Below, piece after piece: positions 1-7,822 of a stretch of DNA of 10,626 nt. The stretch's first letter is position 1. Each line of letters opens with the position of its first letter. The DNA is from an uncultured Shinella sp. (lineage in GTDB: Bacteria > Pseudomonadota > Alphaproteobacteria > Rhizobiales > Rhizobiaceae): positions 1 through 10,626 of the forward strand of contig CAMLOC010000057.1 of assembly GCA_946481465.1 (NCBI GenBank), written 5' to 3'. A model generated the notes under the pieces. That model worked only from the letters and a program-made list of their open reading frames with translations, had not been told where the DNA came from and searched no databases. The translations under genes and the position numbers were made by a program.

Positions 1-1250
1 GTGCGATGTTCTGCCCACCGCGGATGATCAGTTCCTTGAGACGGCCGGTGATCGTGAGGAAGCCGTTCCTGTCGGACCTTGCCAGATCGCCGGTATGATA
101 CCATCCGTCGACGATGGCCTTTTCCGTCTCCAGCGGCTTGTTGTGGTAGCCCAGCATCAGGTTGGGGCCCTTGCAGATCAGCTCGCCCTCGACGCCCGCC
201 GGCACATCCAGTCCCGTCTTCGGGTCCACCAGACGGACCGTGAGGCCCGGGACGGGCAGCCCGCAGGAACCGGGAACACGCCATTTTCCGGGCCAGTTCA
301 TGGTCACCATGGTCGATGTCTCGGTAATGCCGTAGCCATCCAGAAGCGGGACGCCGAAGAACGCTTCGAAGTCGCTGTTCAGGGTTCCCGGCATGATCGC
401 TCCGGCGGAAACGCAAAGGCGGACGGACGACAGCAACCGCTCTCCGCTGGCCTGGCAGGCCGACAGGAAATAGTGGAACACCGTCGGAACGCCCGGCATG
501 AAGGTGAAGCGGCCCGTGCGCAGCAGTTCCGTCGCCTGGGAGGTCGAGAACTTCTCCATGATATATTCGCTCGCGCCCGTCGCGATGATGGAGAGGACCG
601 CGATGTTGAGCGCGTAGGAGTGGTAGAGAGGCAGGGTGTTGAGGACGACGTCGTTCTCGTTCAGCCCCGCGATCGGCGCCCAGCATGCCGCCGCCACCCA
701 GAGCATGGAGCGCGTCGACAGCAGCACGCCCTTCGGCTGCCCCGTCGTGCCGGACGTATAGACGATGAAGGCCGGGCGATCGATATCCCGGTCGTCTTCG
801 AAGGCCGCCGACGGAACCGCCGCGCCGAATCCGGCTGCCGCGTCCGCGGCGATCACGACGAGCGGCTTGCCGGAGCGCGGCGGCAGCCCGTCCACCACCG
901 GCTGCCGGTCCGGCGGCATGATGAGGAAGGTGCATCCCGCGTCGTCGATGCGGTAGGCGATTTCCGCCTCGGTCGCCTCGATGCTGACGGGCACGGCGAT
1001 GCCTCCCGCCCGCACGACGGCAAGGCAGGCGACCACCCAGTTCACCGAATTCGGCAGGAAGATCGCGACGGCCTCGCCTTTCCGCAGGCCAAGCGCGACC
1101 AGACGCGACGCCAGTTCCGAGGTCTCGCGGTCCAGCGCGTCATGGGAAACCGAGCGTCGCCGGTCCTCGAAGGCCATCTTCCCGGAATACAGGCGCGCGT
1201 TCCGCCGCAGGATGTCTCCGACCGGCGCGATAAGCTCGAAATGTATCATG
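1..1250 (-). CDS. Acyl-CoA ligase (ANL superfamily, AMP-forming), C-terminus cut by window edge
   Basis: Activates a carboxylic acid with ATP to an acyl-adenylate and then forms the CoA thioester in the cytoplasm. The visible 416 residues carry the family motifs in order: the phosphate-binding loop YTSGTTGQPKGV (164-175), LPLYHSYA (206-213), the adenine-binding DGYGITET (304-311), GWYHTGDL with the ribose-binding Asp (382-389), and the hinge GRLKELIIRGGQNI (402-415). The reading frame runs off the left edge just after the hinge, so roughly the last 80-90 residues, with the catalytic lysine of the C-terminal lid, are not seen. The ATG at 1250 follows a strong GGGAGGAG ribosome site. It is the fourth gene of the minus-strand operon, 20 nt after the SDR gene. 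The acyl substrate cannot be deduced; fatty, aromatic and alicyclic acids are all possible. The family call is very firm, the substrate is open. Confidence 0.95.
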
Positions 1251-1270
1251 TTCTCCTCCCGCTCCCCCGG

Positions 1271-2026
1271 TCAGACCATGCAGAATCCGCCATTGACGCT
1301 GATCACCTGGCCGGTCACCCAGGACGACGCCTCGGACGCCAGGAAGGTCACCATGGGCGCCACGTCGTCGGGCCTGCCGATGCGGCGCAAGGGATAGGCC
1401 TTCACGATCTTCTCACGATTCTTCTCGAGAAAATCGGGATCGGAATGGGACGTCTCGATCAGGCCGAGCGAGACCGTGTTGACCGTGATGTTGTTTCGGC
1501 CGAACTCGCGGGCGAGCGACTTGCCGAGCGCAATCGTGCCGCCCCGCGCCGCCGCAGCCAGCGCCAGATTGGCTTCACCGATGCGGGAACTGTCGCCGAC
1601 GAGGTTGATGATGCGGCCGGAATTCTGACCGATCATCAGCGGCGCCACGGCGTGGCAGCAATTGATCGCGCCGTAGAGGCAGACGTCGATCTGCTTCTTC
1701 CAGTCTTCAGGGGTCGAATCGACGAACCGCTGATATTTGACGTATCCCGCATTGTTGACCAGTACATCGACGGTCCCGAAGTCCGCCTTGACGGCGGCGA
1801 CCATCGTCTTGACCTGATCGCTTTCGCTGATGTCGGCCCTGTAGGCCCTGGCCTTTCCGCCGGCGGCCTCGATCGCGGCGACCACCGTCTCCGCCTCGGC
1901 CTGCGACCGGCTGTAGTTCACGGCGACGATGGCGCCTTCCGCCGCCAGGGACCGGGCGATATCTCCGCCGACATCCCTGCCGCCGCCGGTCACCAGCGCC
2001 ACCTTGCCATTCAAATTGGTCTGCAT
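1271..2026 (-). CDS. SDR-fold (Rossmann) protein lacking the catalytic residues
   Basis: A 251-residue protein of classical SDR length. Fold markers are present: the nucleotide-binding loop TGGGRDVG (13-20), Asp65 in RADIS, NNAG (91-94), KSLAREFG (169-176), and the C-terminal VNGG (244-247). The active site is not. Anchoring on KSLA, the Tyr and Lys of YxxxK fall on Ala157 and Arg161, the catalytic Ser on Gly144, and the helix-4 Asn on Cys116. No tyrosine occurs between residues 119 and 210. The glycine loop also has Asp18 where TGxxxGxG has its second glycine. Family knowledge says Tyr/Lys are needed for ordinary hydride transfer, so a non-redox or non-canonical role is inferred. The ATG at 2026 follows AAGGAG. 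It lies 78 nt after the crotonase gene in the same operon. Automatic annotation as 3-oxoacyl-ACP reductase would probably mislead. Confidence 0.9.
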   Translation of the reverse strand: MQTNLNGKVALVTGGGRDVGGDIARSLAAEGAIVAVNYSRSQAEAETVVAAIEAAGGKARAYRADISESDQVKTMVAAVKADFGTVDVLVNNAGYVKYQRFVDSTPEDWKKQIDVCLYGAINCCHAVAPLMIGQNSGRIINLVGDSSRIGEANLALAAAARGGTIALGKSLAREFGRNNITVNTVSLGLIETSHSDPDFLEKNREKIVKAYPLRRIGRPDDVAPMVTFLASEASSWVTGQVISVNGGFCMV

Positions 2027-2079
2027 TTCACGAACTCCTTGATAGGTCTGACGGCTGCAGCGCAGCGCGGTCCATTGCG

Positions 2080-2095
2080 GCCCCGTTCGCGGGGC
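2080..2095. repeat. Short GC hairpin with TTCG loop between crotonase and SDR genes
   Basis: GCCCCG-TTCG-CGGGGC forms a perfect 6-bp stem with a 4-nt loop in the 78-nt gap of the minus-strand operon. In the minus-strand transcript the loop reads CGAA. No run of U follows, so it is more likely an mRNA processing or stability element than a terminator; it could also be chance in GC-rich DNA. Confidence 0.4.
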
Positions 2096-2104
2096 GATGT
2101 CGGG

Positions 2105-2872
2105 TCACTTCCCCATAAACCGGGGAGGACGTTTCTCCTTGAAGGCCTGCCGGCCCTCGATGTAGTCGTGGCTCGCGCTGGCCTCGTCGATCAGCCTGCC
2201 GGCCGAGGCGGGATCGAGCGCCCCGCGCGCGCAGCCGTTGAGAATGAATTTCGCGCCGGCAATCGTCAGCGGCGCGTTTTCGGCCAGTTCCGCCGCCCGG
2301 TCATGCGCGGCCGCAAGGGCATTCTCCGCGATCTGGTCGATGAAGCCGATATCGAGAGCCCGTCCGGCATCGAAGCGGCGGGCCGAGAAGAGAATGCGCT
2401 TTGCTTCCGTCACCCCCACGAGCGCATACAGCTTGCGGGTCGCGGAAACGCCGTAGACGATCGACAACCGCGCCGCCGGGATGCCGAAGACCGCATTGTC
2501 TTCGGCGACCCGGAAATCGCACGACATGGCGAGATGCGCCGCGCCGCCGAGGCAATAGCCCCGCAGGGCGGCGATCGTCGGCTTGGAGACCTGGTAAATC
2601 GCATCCCCCGCGGCATCGACCGCCACCTCATAGGCCTTGCTGGCCTCAAGGCTGCCGCGCACCGCGTCGAACTCGGCGATGTCGGCACCGGCCGAGAAAT
2701 CGTCGCCGGCGCCCGCCAGGATGATCGAGCGGACCGACGGGTCCCGATCGAAGGCGCGGAAGAGGTCGGCGAGCCGCTGCCACATCGCATAGGTGACAGC
2801 ATTCCTATGTCCCGGATGGCTCAATGTGACCACCGCAACCCCGTCCTTGTTCTCAACGAGAATATCGCTCAT
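2105..2872 (-). CDS. Crotonase-fold protein (enoyl-CoA hydratase/isomerase family) without catalytic glutamates
   Basis: A 255-residue protein of normal crotonase length, cytoplasmic, expected to bind an acyl-CoA thioester. Family signatures are clear: the first oxyanion-hole segment FSAGADIAEF (59-68), the second GYCLGGAAHLAMSCDF (105-120), the FGIP stretch (129-132), and the typical C-terminal tail EGRQAFKEKRPPRFMGK (239-255). In rat mitochondrial hydratase the two catalytic glutamates lie in GGGxE and PE; the corresponding positions are His113 and Ala133. Simple hydration of a 2-enoyl-CoA is therefore unlikely by that mechanism. Isomerase, hydrolase, C-C cleavage or binding roles remain possible in this diverse family. 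The ATG at 2872 has an upstream GAGGGCAGG. It follows the binding-protein gene by 57 nt containing a strong hairpin, and precedes the SDR gene. Family call firm, reaction unknown. Confidence 0.93.
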   Translation of the reverse strand: MSDILVENKDGVAVVTLSHPGHRNAVTYAMWQRLADLFRAFDRDPSVRSIILAGAGDDFSAGADIAEFDAVRGSLEASKAYEVAVDAAGDAIYQVSKPTIAALRGYCLGGAAHLAMSCDFRVAEDNAVFGIPAARLSIVYGVSATRKLYALVGVTEAKRILFSARRFDAGRALDIGFIDQIAENALAAAHDRAAELAENAPLTIAGAKFILNGCARGALDPASAGRLIDEASASHDYIEGRQAFKEKRPPRFMGK

Positions 2873-2898
2873 TCGCCTGCCCTCGGACCGCTGGAGAA

Positions 2899-2922
2899 GC
2901 GCCCGGCCGGCCGGCCGGGCGC
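2899..2922 (-). terminator. 24-nt perfect GC palindrome after the binding-protein gene, possible attenuator
   Basis: GCGCCCGGCCGG is followed directly by its exact reverse complement in the 57-nt gap between the binding-protein stop and the crotonase start. In the minus-strand RNA this gives a very stable hairpin. It is followed by CUUCUCC, not a U-tract, so complete termination is unlikely. Such hairpins after the first gene often let a binding protein be made in excess of downstream products by stabilising the upstream mRNA or causing partial termination; that role is inferred here. Confidence 0.5.
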
Positions 2923-2929
2923 CATTGCA

Positions 2930-4138
2930 TCACTTCATCACAAGCGGGCATTGGCTTTGCGAAAGCGGCCGGAAAGCATCGTCGCCCGAAATGGTGGTGA
3001 CGAGCTTCAGGATGTCCCATTCGCCGGTGGATTCGGCAGGCGTCTTGACCTGGTAGACATACATGTCGTGCACCATCCGGCCGTCCTCGCGGATCTTGCC
3101 GTTGGTGGCGAAGAAGTCGTTGATCGGCATCTCGCGCATCTTCGCCATGACCGGCTGGGCATCGGTCGTGCCGGCGGCCTGAACAGCATTCAGATAGTGC
3201 ATGGTCGAGGAATAGTCGCCCGCATCGCCCATATGCGGCGGGCGGCCGACGCGCTCTTCGAAGCGCTTGGAGAACGCCCGTGTCGCATCGTCGCGATCCC
3301 AGTAGAAGGCATTCGTCAGGATCATGCCCTGCGCGGTTTCCAGGCCCAGCGAGTGAACGTCGGTGTCCCAGACGAGCAGGCCCGCAATGGTCTTGCCGGA
3401 TGAGGCAAGGCCGAACTCGGCCGCGGACTTCACCGCATTGATGAAGGTGGTGCCGGAGCCCGCCATGGCGACAACCTGCGCCGGTGAAGCCTGCGCCTGC
3501 AGCATGAAGGCGCTGTGATCGGATGTCTCGATCGGATAGCGCACGGCACCGGAGACCGCGCCGCCATTGTCCTCGACGATCTGCGTCGCGTCGGCTTCCA
3601 GCGCGTGACCGAACGCGTAGTCGGCCGTCAGGAAGAACCAGTTCTTCAAGCCCTGCAGGAGCAACTGGTTGGCGGTTCCGTTCGCAAGGGCATAGGTATC
3701 GTAGGAATAGTGAATGCTGTTCGGCGTGCAGCCGTCATTCGTCAGGCGCGACGAGCCGGAGCCGTTGACGATGGCGATCCTGTCCTCATCCTTGGCGACC
3801 TGCGTGACGGCCAGTGCGATACCGGAATTGATCAGGTTGTTGATCATCGTCACGCCCTGCGCCTCATACCATTCGCGCGCGGTGGCCACCGCCACTTCCG
3901 GCTTGTTCTGATGGTCGGCCACGACGACTTCGAGCGGGCGGTCGAGAACCTTGCCACCGAAATCCTCCACCGCCATCTTCACTGCGGTGATCGCGCCCTC
4001 ACCCGCCTCATGCGAGAACTGGCCGCTGACATCGGTGAGCACGCCGATGCGAACGGGCGCGGCATCCTGTGCCCCGGCGGACATGGTCAGGGCGCCAACA
4101 GCCGCGGCGCAGGACAGTAGCATAAGCTTGTTCTTCAT
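2930..4138 (-). CDS. ABC importer periplasmic substrate-binding protein (branched-chain amino acid/aromatic type, Peripla_BP_6)
   Basis: Captures the transported solute in the periplasm and delivers it to the LivHM-type permease encoded divergently. The 402-residue precursor starts MKNKLMLLSCAAAVGALTMS, a typical Sec signal peptide with probable cleavage after AGA at residue 23. The mature protein begins a HAAT-type fold with VRIGVLTDVSGQFS, and has the middle segment DGCTPNSIHYSYDTYALANG. The ATG at 4138 is chosen over an in-frame ATG at 4186 because it has a GGGAGGAA ribosome site 5-6 nt upstream and begins the signal peptide; the longer form would bury it behind 16 polar residues. It is the first gene of the minus-strand operon. 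Members of this group bind branched-chain amino acids, amides, benzoate and other aromatic or cyclic acids; the catabolic neighbours favour a catabolic acid over an amino acid. The ligand cannot be read from sequence. Confidence 0.94.
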   Translation of the reverse strand: MKNKLMLLSCAAAVGALTMSAGAQDAAPVRIGVLTDVSGQFSHEAGEGAITAVKMAVEDFGGKVLDRPLEVVVADHQNKPEVAVATAREWYEAQGVTMINNLINSGIALAVTQVAKDEDRIAIVNGSGSSRLTNDGCTPNSIHYSYDTYALANGTANQLLLQGLKNWFFLTADYAFGHALEADATQIVEDNGGAVSGAVRYPIETSDHSAFMLQAQASPAQVVAMAGSGTTFINAVKSAAEFGLASSGKTIAGLLVWDTDVHSLGLETAQGMILTNAFYWDRDDATRAFSKRFEERVGRPPHMGDAGDYSSTMHYLNAVQAAGTTDAQPVMAKMREMPINDFFATNGKIREDGRMVHDMYVYQVKTPAESTGEWDILKLVTTISGDDAFRPLSQSQCPLVMK

Positions 4139-4187
4139 CGTTCTTCCTCCCAGGTTCGGCACCTTGAGCTCCTCCCAAGGCCTCATT

Positions 4188-4206
4188 ACTAACTTGCGCT
4201 ATCATA
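4188..4206 (-). promoter_or_regulatory. Weak copy of shared box (copy D), overlapping a possible -10
   Basis: Minus strand TATGATAGCGCAAGTTAGT matches the coxG-coxM copy TCTAATAATGCAAGTTAAT at 14 of 19 positions, with GCAAGTTA fully conserved. It begins with the -10-like TATGAT, so a bound protein would block or contact polymerase at the binding-protein promoter. The match is modest and is supported mainly by its position. Confidence 0.4.
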
Positions 4207-4219
4207 CCATAAATGCACT

Positions 4220-4254
4220 TAAAGCCTTCGATTTGTGCGATGCAACAGGCTTTA
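4220..4254. repeat. Inverted repeat TAAAGCC-N21-GGCTTTA
   Basis: Two perfect 7-nt inverted arms lie at 4220-4226 and 4248-4254 with 21 nt between them, inside the divergent promoter region. Flanking bases extend the similarity imperfectly (GCACTTAAAGCC against GCATAAAGCC read from the other side). It could be a second operator or a hairpin in a leader transcript. A 7-nt pair alone may occur by chance. Confidence 0.3.
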
Positions 4255-4291
4255 TGCGGCAATGTAAGCAGAGTTTTCCGCAGAGAGCAAG

Positions 4292-4308
4292 CTTGCATTA
4301 TTAGACTT
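4292..4308 (-). promoter_or_regulatory. Shared box copy A upstream of livG
   Basis: The minus strand reads AAGTCTAATAATGCAAG, identical at all 17 positions to plus-strand 8684-8700 between coxG and coxM. Its right end partly overlaps the perfect palindrome GCAAGCTTGC (4287-4296). It is AT-rich in a GC-rich background and lies 99 nt before the livG start. This is best read as a binding site shared by the transport and cox blocks; the cognate regulator is not visible. Confidence 0.55.
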
Positions 4309-4394
4309 TGTATGTTTTTCTGATCGTGCCGGCACAGGACAGTGGGAAGGCAGGCGCGCACCTGGCGCCCGCCCGGAGAAACGAGAAAGCCGGC

Positions 4395-4403
4395 AGAGGA
4401 GGA
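4395..4403 (+). promoter_or_regulatory. Strong ribosome binding site that sets the livG start
   Basis: AGAGGAGGA lies 3 nt before GTG at 4407 and 6 nt before the alternative TTG at 4410. It argues against the further upstream in-frame TTG at 4308, which would add 33 residues unlike any LivG amino terminus. Confidence 0.7.
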
Positions 4404-4406
4404 ATC

Positions 4407-5157
4407 GTGTTGGACACCGCACCCATCATCGAGGCGCGCGCTTTGACGCGCTCTTTCGGCGGCTTCGTCGCCGTCAAGAATGTCGACCTGAAGATCCGTG
4501 CCGGCACGATCCACGCGCTGATCGGACCCAACGGCGCCGGCAAGAGCACGCTGTTCAATCTCCTGACCAAGTTCCTGTCGCCAAGCGGCGGACAGATCCT
4601 GTTCAAGGGCCGCGACATAACGCAAATGGCGCCCGCCGACATCGCGCGCATGGGTCTCGTGCGGTCGTTCCAGATCTCCTCCGTGTTCCCGCATCTCAGC
4701 GCGCACGAGAATGTCCGGGTCGCCCTGCAGGCCCGCGCGAGGGAGACGTTCGCATTCTGGAAATCGAACGCGACGCTCCGCCGCTTCAACGAGGAAGCGG
4801 CAAGGCTGCTCGACAGCGTCGGCCTTGCCGACCGGGCGCAGACGAAGGCCGCCGAGCTATCCTACGGCCGCAAGCGGGCCCTCGAACTGGCCACCACATT
4901 GGCGCTCGATCCGGAAGTCCTGCTTCTCGACGAGCCGATGGCGGGAATGGGCACTGAAGACATCGGCCGGACGGCCGCCCTCATCCGCAGCGTCGGCAAG
5001 GGACGCACGGTGCTGATGGTCGAGCACAATCTGGGCGTCGTCTCCGACCTGTCGGATCGCATCACGGTGCTGCGCCGCGGAGAAATCATCGCGGAAGGAA
5101 GCTATGCCGACGTTTCCGCCGACAGCGAGGTCCGCAAGGCCTATATGGGAGGCAGCC

Positions 5158-5165
<8 letters not shown>
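4407..5165 (+). CDS. livG: HAAT-family ABC transporter ATPase, LivG type
   Basis: One of two cytoplasmic ATPases that drive import through the LivHM-type permease. Of 252 residues, the visible ATPase motifs are Walker A GPNGAGKST (40-48), Q-loop Gln89 in RSFQISSVF, signature LSYGRKR (151-157), Walker B VLLLDEP (171-177), D-loop region AGMG (179-182) and H-switch His207 in VEHN. The insertion between Q-loop and signature (about 108-150) is typical of LivG and is slightly compact. The start is GTG at 4407, chosen for its AGAGGAGGA ribosome site; TTG at 4410 is nearly as good. The end overlaps the livF start by 8 nt, implying translational coupling. All ATPase residues are intact. Family identity is firm; the symbol indicates type, not proven leucine transport. 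Confidence 0.95.
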
Positions 5166-5865
<700 letters not shown>

Positions 5866-5868
5866 TCC

Positions 5869-5904
5869 ATGACGCGCTCCTTTCAGATAGGTAGAAACCG
5901 ATGA
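5869..5904 (+). CDS. Possible 11-codon coupling ORF between livF and livH
   Basis: ATG at 5869 follows GGAG by 9 nt and opens an 11-residue frame (MTRSFQIGRNR) whose TGA overlaps the livH start as ATGA (5901-5904). livH itself has only a weak ribosome site (AGG within GATAGGTAG), so ribosomes ending this mini-ORF could restart on livH. At this length chance is a serious alternative. Confidence 0.2.
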   Translation: MTRSFQIGRNR

Positions 5905-6788
5905 CGGACATCTTCGGCGTTCCCATTGCCGTCCTGCCCGGGCAATTGCTGCTCGGGTTGATCAACGGCTCCTTCTATGCCCTCCTGAGCCTCGGCCTCG
6001 CCATCATCTTCGGCATGCTGAACGTGATCAACTTCGCCCACGGCGCCTTCTACATGCTCGGCGGCTTCGCCGCCTGGCTCATGCTGTCGAGCCTCGGCCT
6101 CGGCTATTGGGAAACGCTCATCATCGCCCCCGTCGTGGTGGGGGCGATGGGCGCCGTCGTGGAGCGGCTGCTCCTCAAGCACCTCTACAGGATCGATCAC
6201 CTTTACAGCCTGCTCCTGACCTTCGGCATCGCCCTCATGCTCGAAGGGCTTTTCCGGCATGTTTTCGGCGCCGCCGGCAAACCCTATCCCATCCCGCCGT
6301 CGCTGACGGGCGGCATCAATCTCGGCTTCATGTTCCTGCCGATGTACCGCGCCTGGGTGATCGTCGCCTCGCTCGCGGTCTGCCTCGCCACCTGGCTCGC
6401 GATCGAACGGACCAGGCTCGGCGCCTACCTGCGGGCGGCGACAGAAAATCCGGGCCTCGTCCAGGCCTTCGGCATCAACGTTCCGCTCATGCTGACTTTG
6501 ACCTATGCCTTCTGCGTGGGCCTTGCCGGCTTTGCCGGAGCGCTGGCGGCACCGCTCTATCAGGTCAGCCCCGGCATGGGCTCCAGCATCATCATCGTGG
6601 TCTTCGCGGTCGTCGTCATCGGCGGCATGGGATCGATCGGAGGCGCGATCGTCACCGCCCTGGCGCTCGGCGTCATCGAGGGGCTGACCAAGACATTCTA
6701 TCCCGCAGCCTCCTCCATCGCGGTTTTCGTGGTGATGGTCCTTGTCATTCTCATCCGGCCATCCGGCCTGTTCTCCCGCGAGGCTTGA
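5901..6788 (+). CDS. livH: HAAT-family ABC transporter permease, LivH type
   Basis: Inner-membrane permease of 295 residues that forms the translocation path with LivM. Nearly the whole protein is hydrophobic, with about eight membrane segments. Family features: the first re-entrant segment GLAIIFGMLNVINFAHGAFYML (within 32-53), a cytoplasmic coupling loop around ERTRLGAYLRAATENP (169-184) followed by GINVPLM (191-197), and GGMGSIGGAI (241-250) near the end. The ATG at 5901 agrees with the normal amino terminus, although its ribosome site is weak. It is 35 nt after livF and 2 nt before livM. Sequence type matches permeases for branched-chain amino acids and for aromatic or cyclic acids; specificity lies mostly in the binding protein. 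Confidence 0.95.
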   Translation: MTDIFGVPIAVLPGQLLLGLINGSFYALLSLGLAIIFGMLNVINFAHGAFYMLGGFAAWLMLSSLGLGYWETLIIAPVVVGAMGAVVERLLLKHLYRIDHLYSLLLTFGIALMLEGLFRHVFGAAGKPYPIPPSLTGGINLGFMFLPMYRAWVIVASLAVCLATWLAIERTRLGAYLRAATENPGLVQAFGINVPLMLTLTYAFCVGLAGFAGALAAPLYQVSPGMGSSIIIVVFAVVVIGGMGSIGGAIVTALALGVIEGLTKTFYPAASSIAVFVVMVLVILIRPSGLFSREA

Positions 6789-6790
6789 TC

Positions 6791-7765
6791 ATGAACAGCA
6801 CAACCGCGACATCCCCCCTGACGGCCTCCCGCCGGCTTCAGACGACCGGAGGCTTTTTTCTCGCCCTCGCCGCCCTGCTGATGCTCGTCGCGCCGCTGGC
6901 GATCTACCCGCTGTTCCTCATCAAGATCCTCTGTTTCGCGCTCTTCGCGGCAGCGTTCAACCTTGTCCTTGGATATGCGGGGCTTCTCTCGTTCGGGCAC
7001 GCCGCCTTCTTCGGCGGCGCGGCCTATGTCACCGCCCATGCCGCCAAGGTCTGGCAGCTTCCCTTCGAGCTCGCCGTGCTCTCGGGAACGGCCTTTGCGG
7101 CGCTTCTCGGCCTCGCCTTCGGCACACTCGCCATCCGCCGCCACGGCATCTACTTCGCGATGATCACGCTCGCCCTCGCGCAGATGGTCTATTTCATGGC
7201 GGTGCAGATGCCCTTCACCGGCGGCGAGGACGGCATTCAGGCCGTGCCGCGGGGCTATCTTCTCGGGATCGTCGATCTCCGCAACATCACCGCAATGTAC
7301 TACACGGTCCTCGGCGGAACGGTCCTTGGGCTCGTGATCATCTGGAGGACCGTCAACTCGCCCTTCGGCCACATCCTCTCGGCTATTCGCGAGAACGAAA
7401 CGCGCGTCACGTCGCTGGGCCTCAAGCCGGAGCGCTACAAGCTGATCGCCTTCACGCTCTCCGCGGCACTTTCCGGCTTCGCCGGCTCGCTGAAGGCGAT
7501 CGCGTTCCAGCTCGCCTCGCTCGTGGACGTCACCTGGCACATGTCCGGCGAAGTCATCCTCATGACCCTTCTCGGCGGCATGGGCACGCTGATCGGCCCG
7601 ATCGTCGGCGCCGGCATCGTCGTCGGCCTGGAGCATTTTCTCTCGACGAGCGGCCTGCCGATCACCTTCATCATCGGCCTGTTCTTCGTCGTGTGCGTGA
7701 TGATGTTCAGGCGGGGCGTGTTCGGTGAGCTGAAGGCGTTGCTCGATCGCCCAAGGGCCCCTTAA
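6791..7765 (+). CDS. livM: HAAT-family ABC transporter permease, LivM type
   Basis: Second permease subunit, 324 residues, with about nine to ten membrane segments. Family features: GYAGLLSFGHAAFFG (61-75), TLAIRRHGIYFAMITLALAQ (112-131), TGGEDGI (143-149), the coupling loop SPFGHILSAIRENETRVTSLG (190-210), and LGGMGTLIGP (261-270). A 20-residue polar amino terminus precedes the first membrane helix. The ATG at 6791 lies 2 nt after the livH stop with GAGG 8 nt upstream. It is the last gene of the transport operon and is followed by a copy of the shared box and a palindromic terminator. No damaged or missing segment is visible. Confidence 0.95.
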   Translation: MNSTTATSPLTASRRLQTTGGFFLALAALLMLVAPLAIYPLFLIKILCFALFAAAFNLVLGYAGLLSFGHAAFFGGAAYVTAHAAKVWQLPFELAVLSGTAFAALLGLAFGTLAIRRHGIYFAMITLALAQMVYFMAVQMPFTGGEDGIQAVPRGYLLGIVDLRNITAMYYTVLGGTVLGLVIIWRTVNSPFGHILSAIRENETRVTSLGLKPERYKLIAFTLSAALSGFAGSLKAIAFQLASLVDVTWHMSGEVILMTLLGGMGTLIGPIVGAGIVVGLEHFLSTSGLPITFIIGLFFVVCVMMFRRGVFGELKALLDRPRAP

Positions 7766-7787
7766 AAGTCTTCTTATGCAAGTTATT
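7766..7787 (+). promoter_or_regulatory. Degenerate copy of shared box (copy B) just after livM
   Basis: AAGTC-N5-TATGCAAGTTA-TT matches the coxG-coxM copy at 18 of 22 positions (7766-7787 against 8684-8705), in the same orientation. It starts right after the livM stop and lies before the terminator. With the 8684 copy it forms direct repeats around coxG. No gene starts nearby, so an operator role here is doubtful; it may be a leftover of rearrangement. Confidence 0.4.
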
Positions 7788-7790
7788 TCG

Positions 7791-7817
7791 ACCGGGGCCG
7801 AATTCGGCCCCGGTTTT
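7791..7817. terminator. Rho-independent terminator of livGFHM, possibly bidirectional
   Basis: A perfect 24-nt palindrome (7791-7814), ACCGGGGCCGAA followed by its reverse complement, continues into TTTT (7814-7817) on the plus strand. It lies 25 nt after the livM stop. On the minus strand it is 8 nt after the coxG stop, with the weaker tail CGAAATAACTT, so it may also end coxG transcription. Convergent placement and near-perfect stem support the call. Confidence 0.8.
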
Positions 7818-7822
7818 CGATT

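Larger units (their letters stand above)
4139..4406. promoter_or_regulatory. Divergent control region between binding-protein operon and livGFHM
   Basis: This 268-nt region is distinctly AT-richer than its surroundings and holds no convincing gene. It should contain promoters for both transcripts. It includes a weak copy of the shared box near the minus-strand gene (4188-4206), an inverted repeat TAAAGCC/GGCTTTA (4220-4254), the perfect palindrome GCAAGCTTGC (4287-4296), and the strong box (4292-4308). On the minus strand TATGAT (4201-4206) is a 5/6 match to a -10 element, but no good -35 lies at normal spacing. No convincing plus-strand sigma-70 promoter was found for livG. No regulator gene is in the window. 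Confidence 0.65.

Noticed and set aside
2899..2922. CRISPR or mobile-element terminal repeat
   Set aside because: Single palindrome with no spacer array, transposase or target duplication. No CRISPR array, tRNA, rRNA or insertion sequence was seen in the window.
95..3403. An uninterrupted 1102-codon frame on the plus strand
   Set aside because: It runs antisense through four well-supported minus-strand genes, has no recognisable domain, and is rich in Arg, Asp and His as expected for a GC-rich antisense frame.
4008..4706. 232-codon minus-strand frame across the divergent region
   Set aside because: It spans the promoter region and overlaps both livG and the binding-protein gene out of frame; no family features.
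6107..6790. Amino-terminal extension of livM by 228 codons
   Set aside because: It lies out of frame inside livH. livM begins normally at ATG 6791 with its own ribosome site.
6698..7636. 312-codon minus-strand frame opposite livH/livM
   Set aside because: Highly charged, low-complexity shadow of hydrophobic permease codons with no domain.
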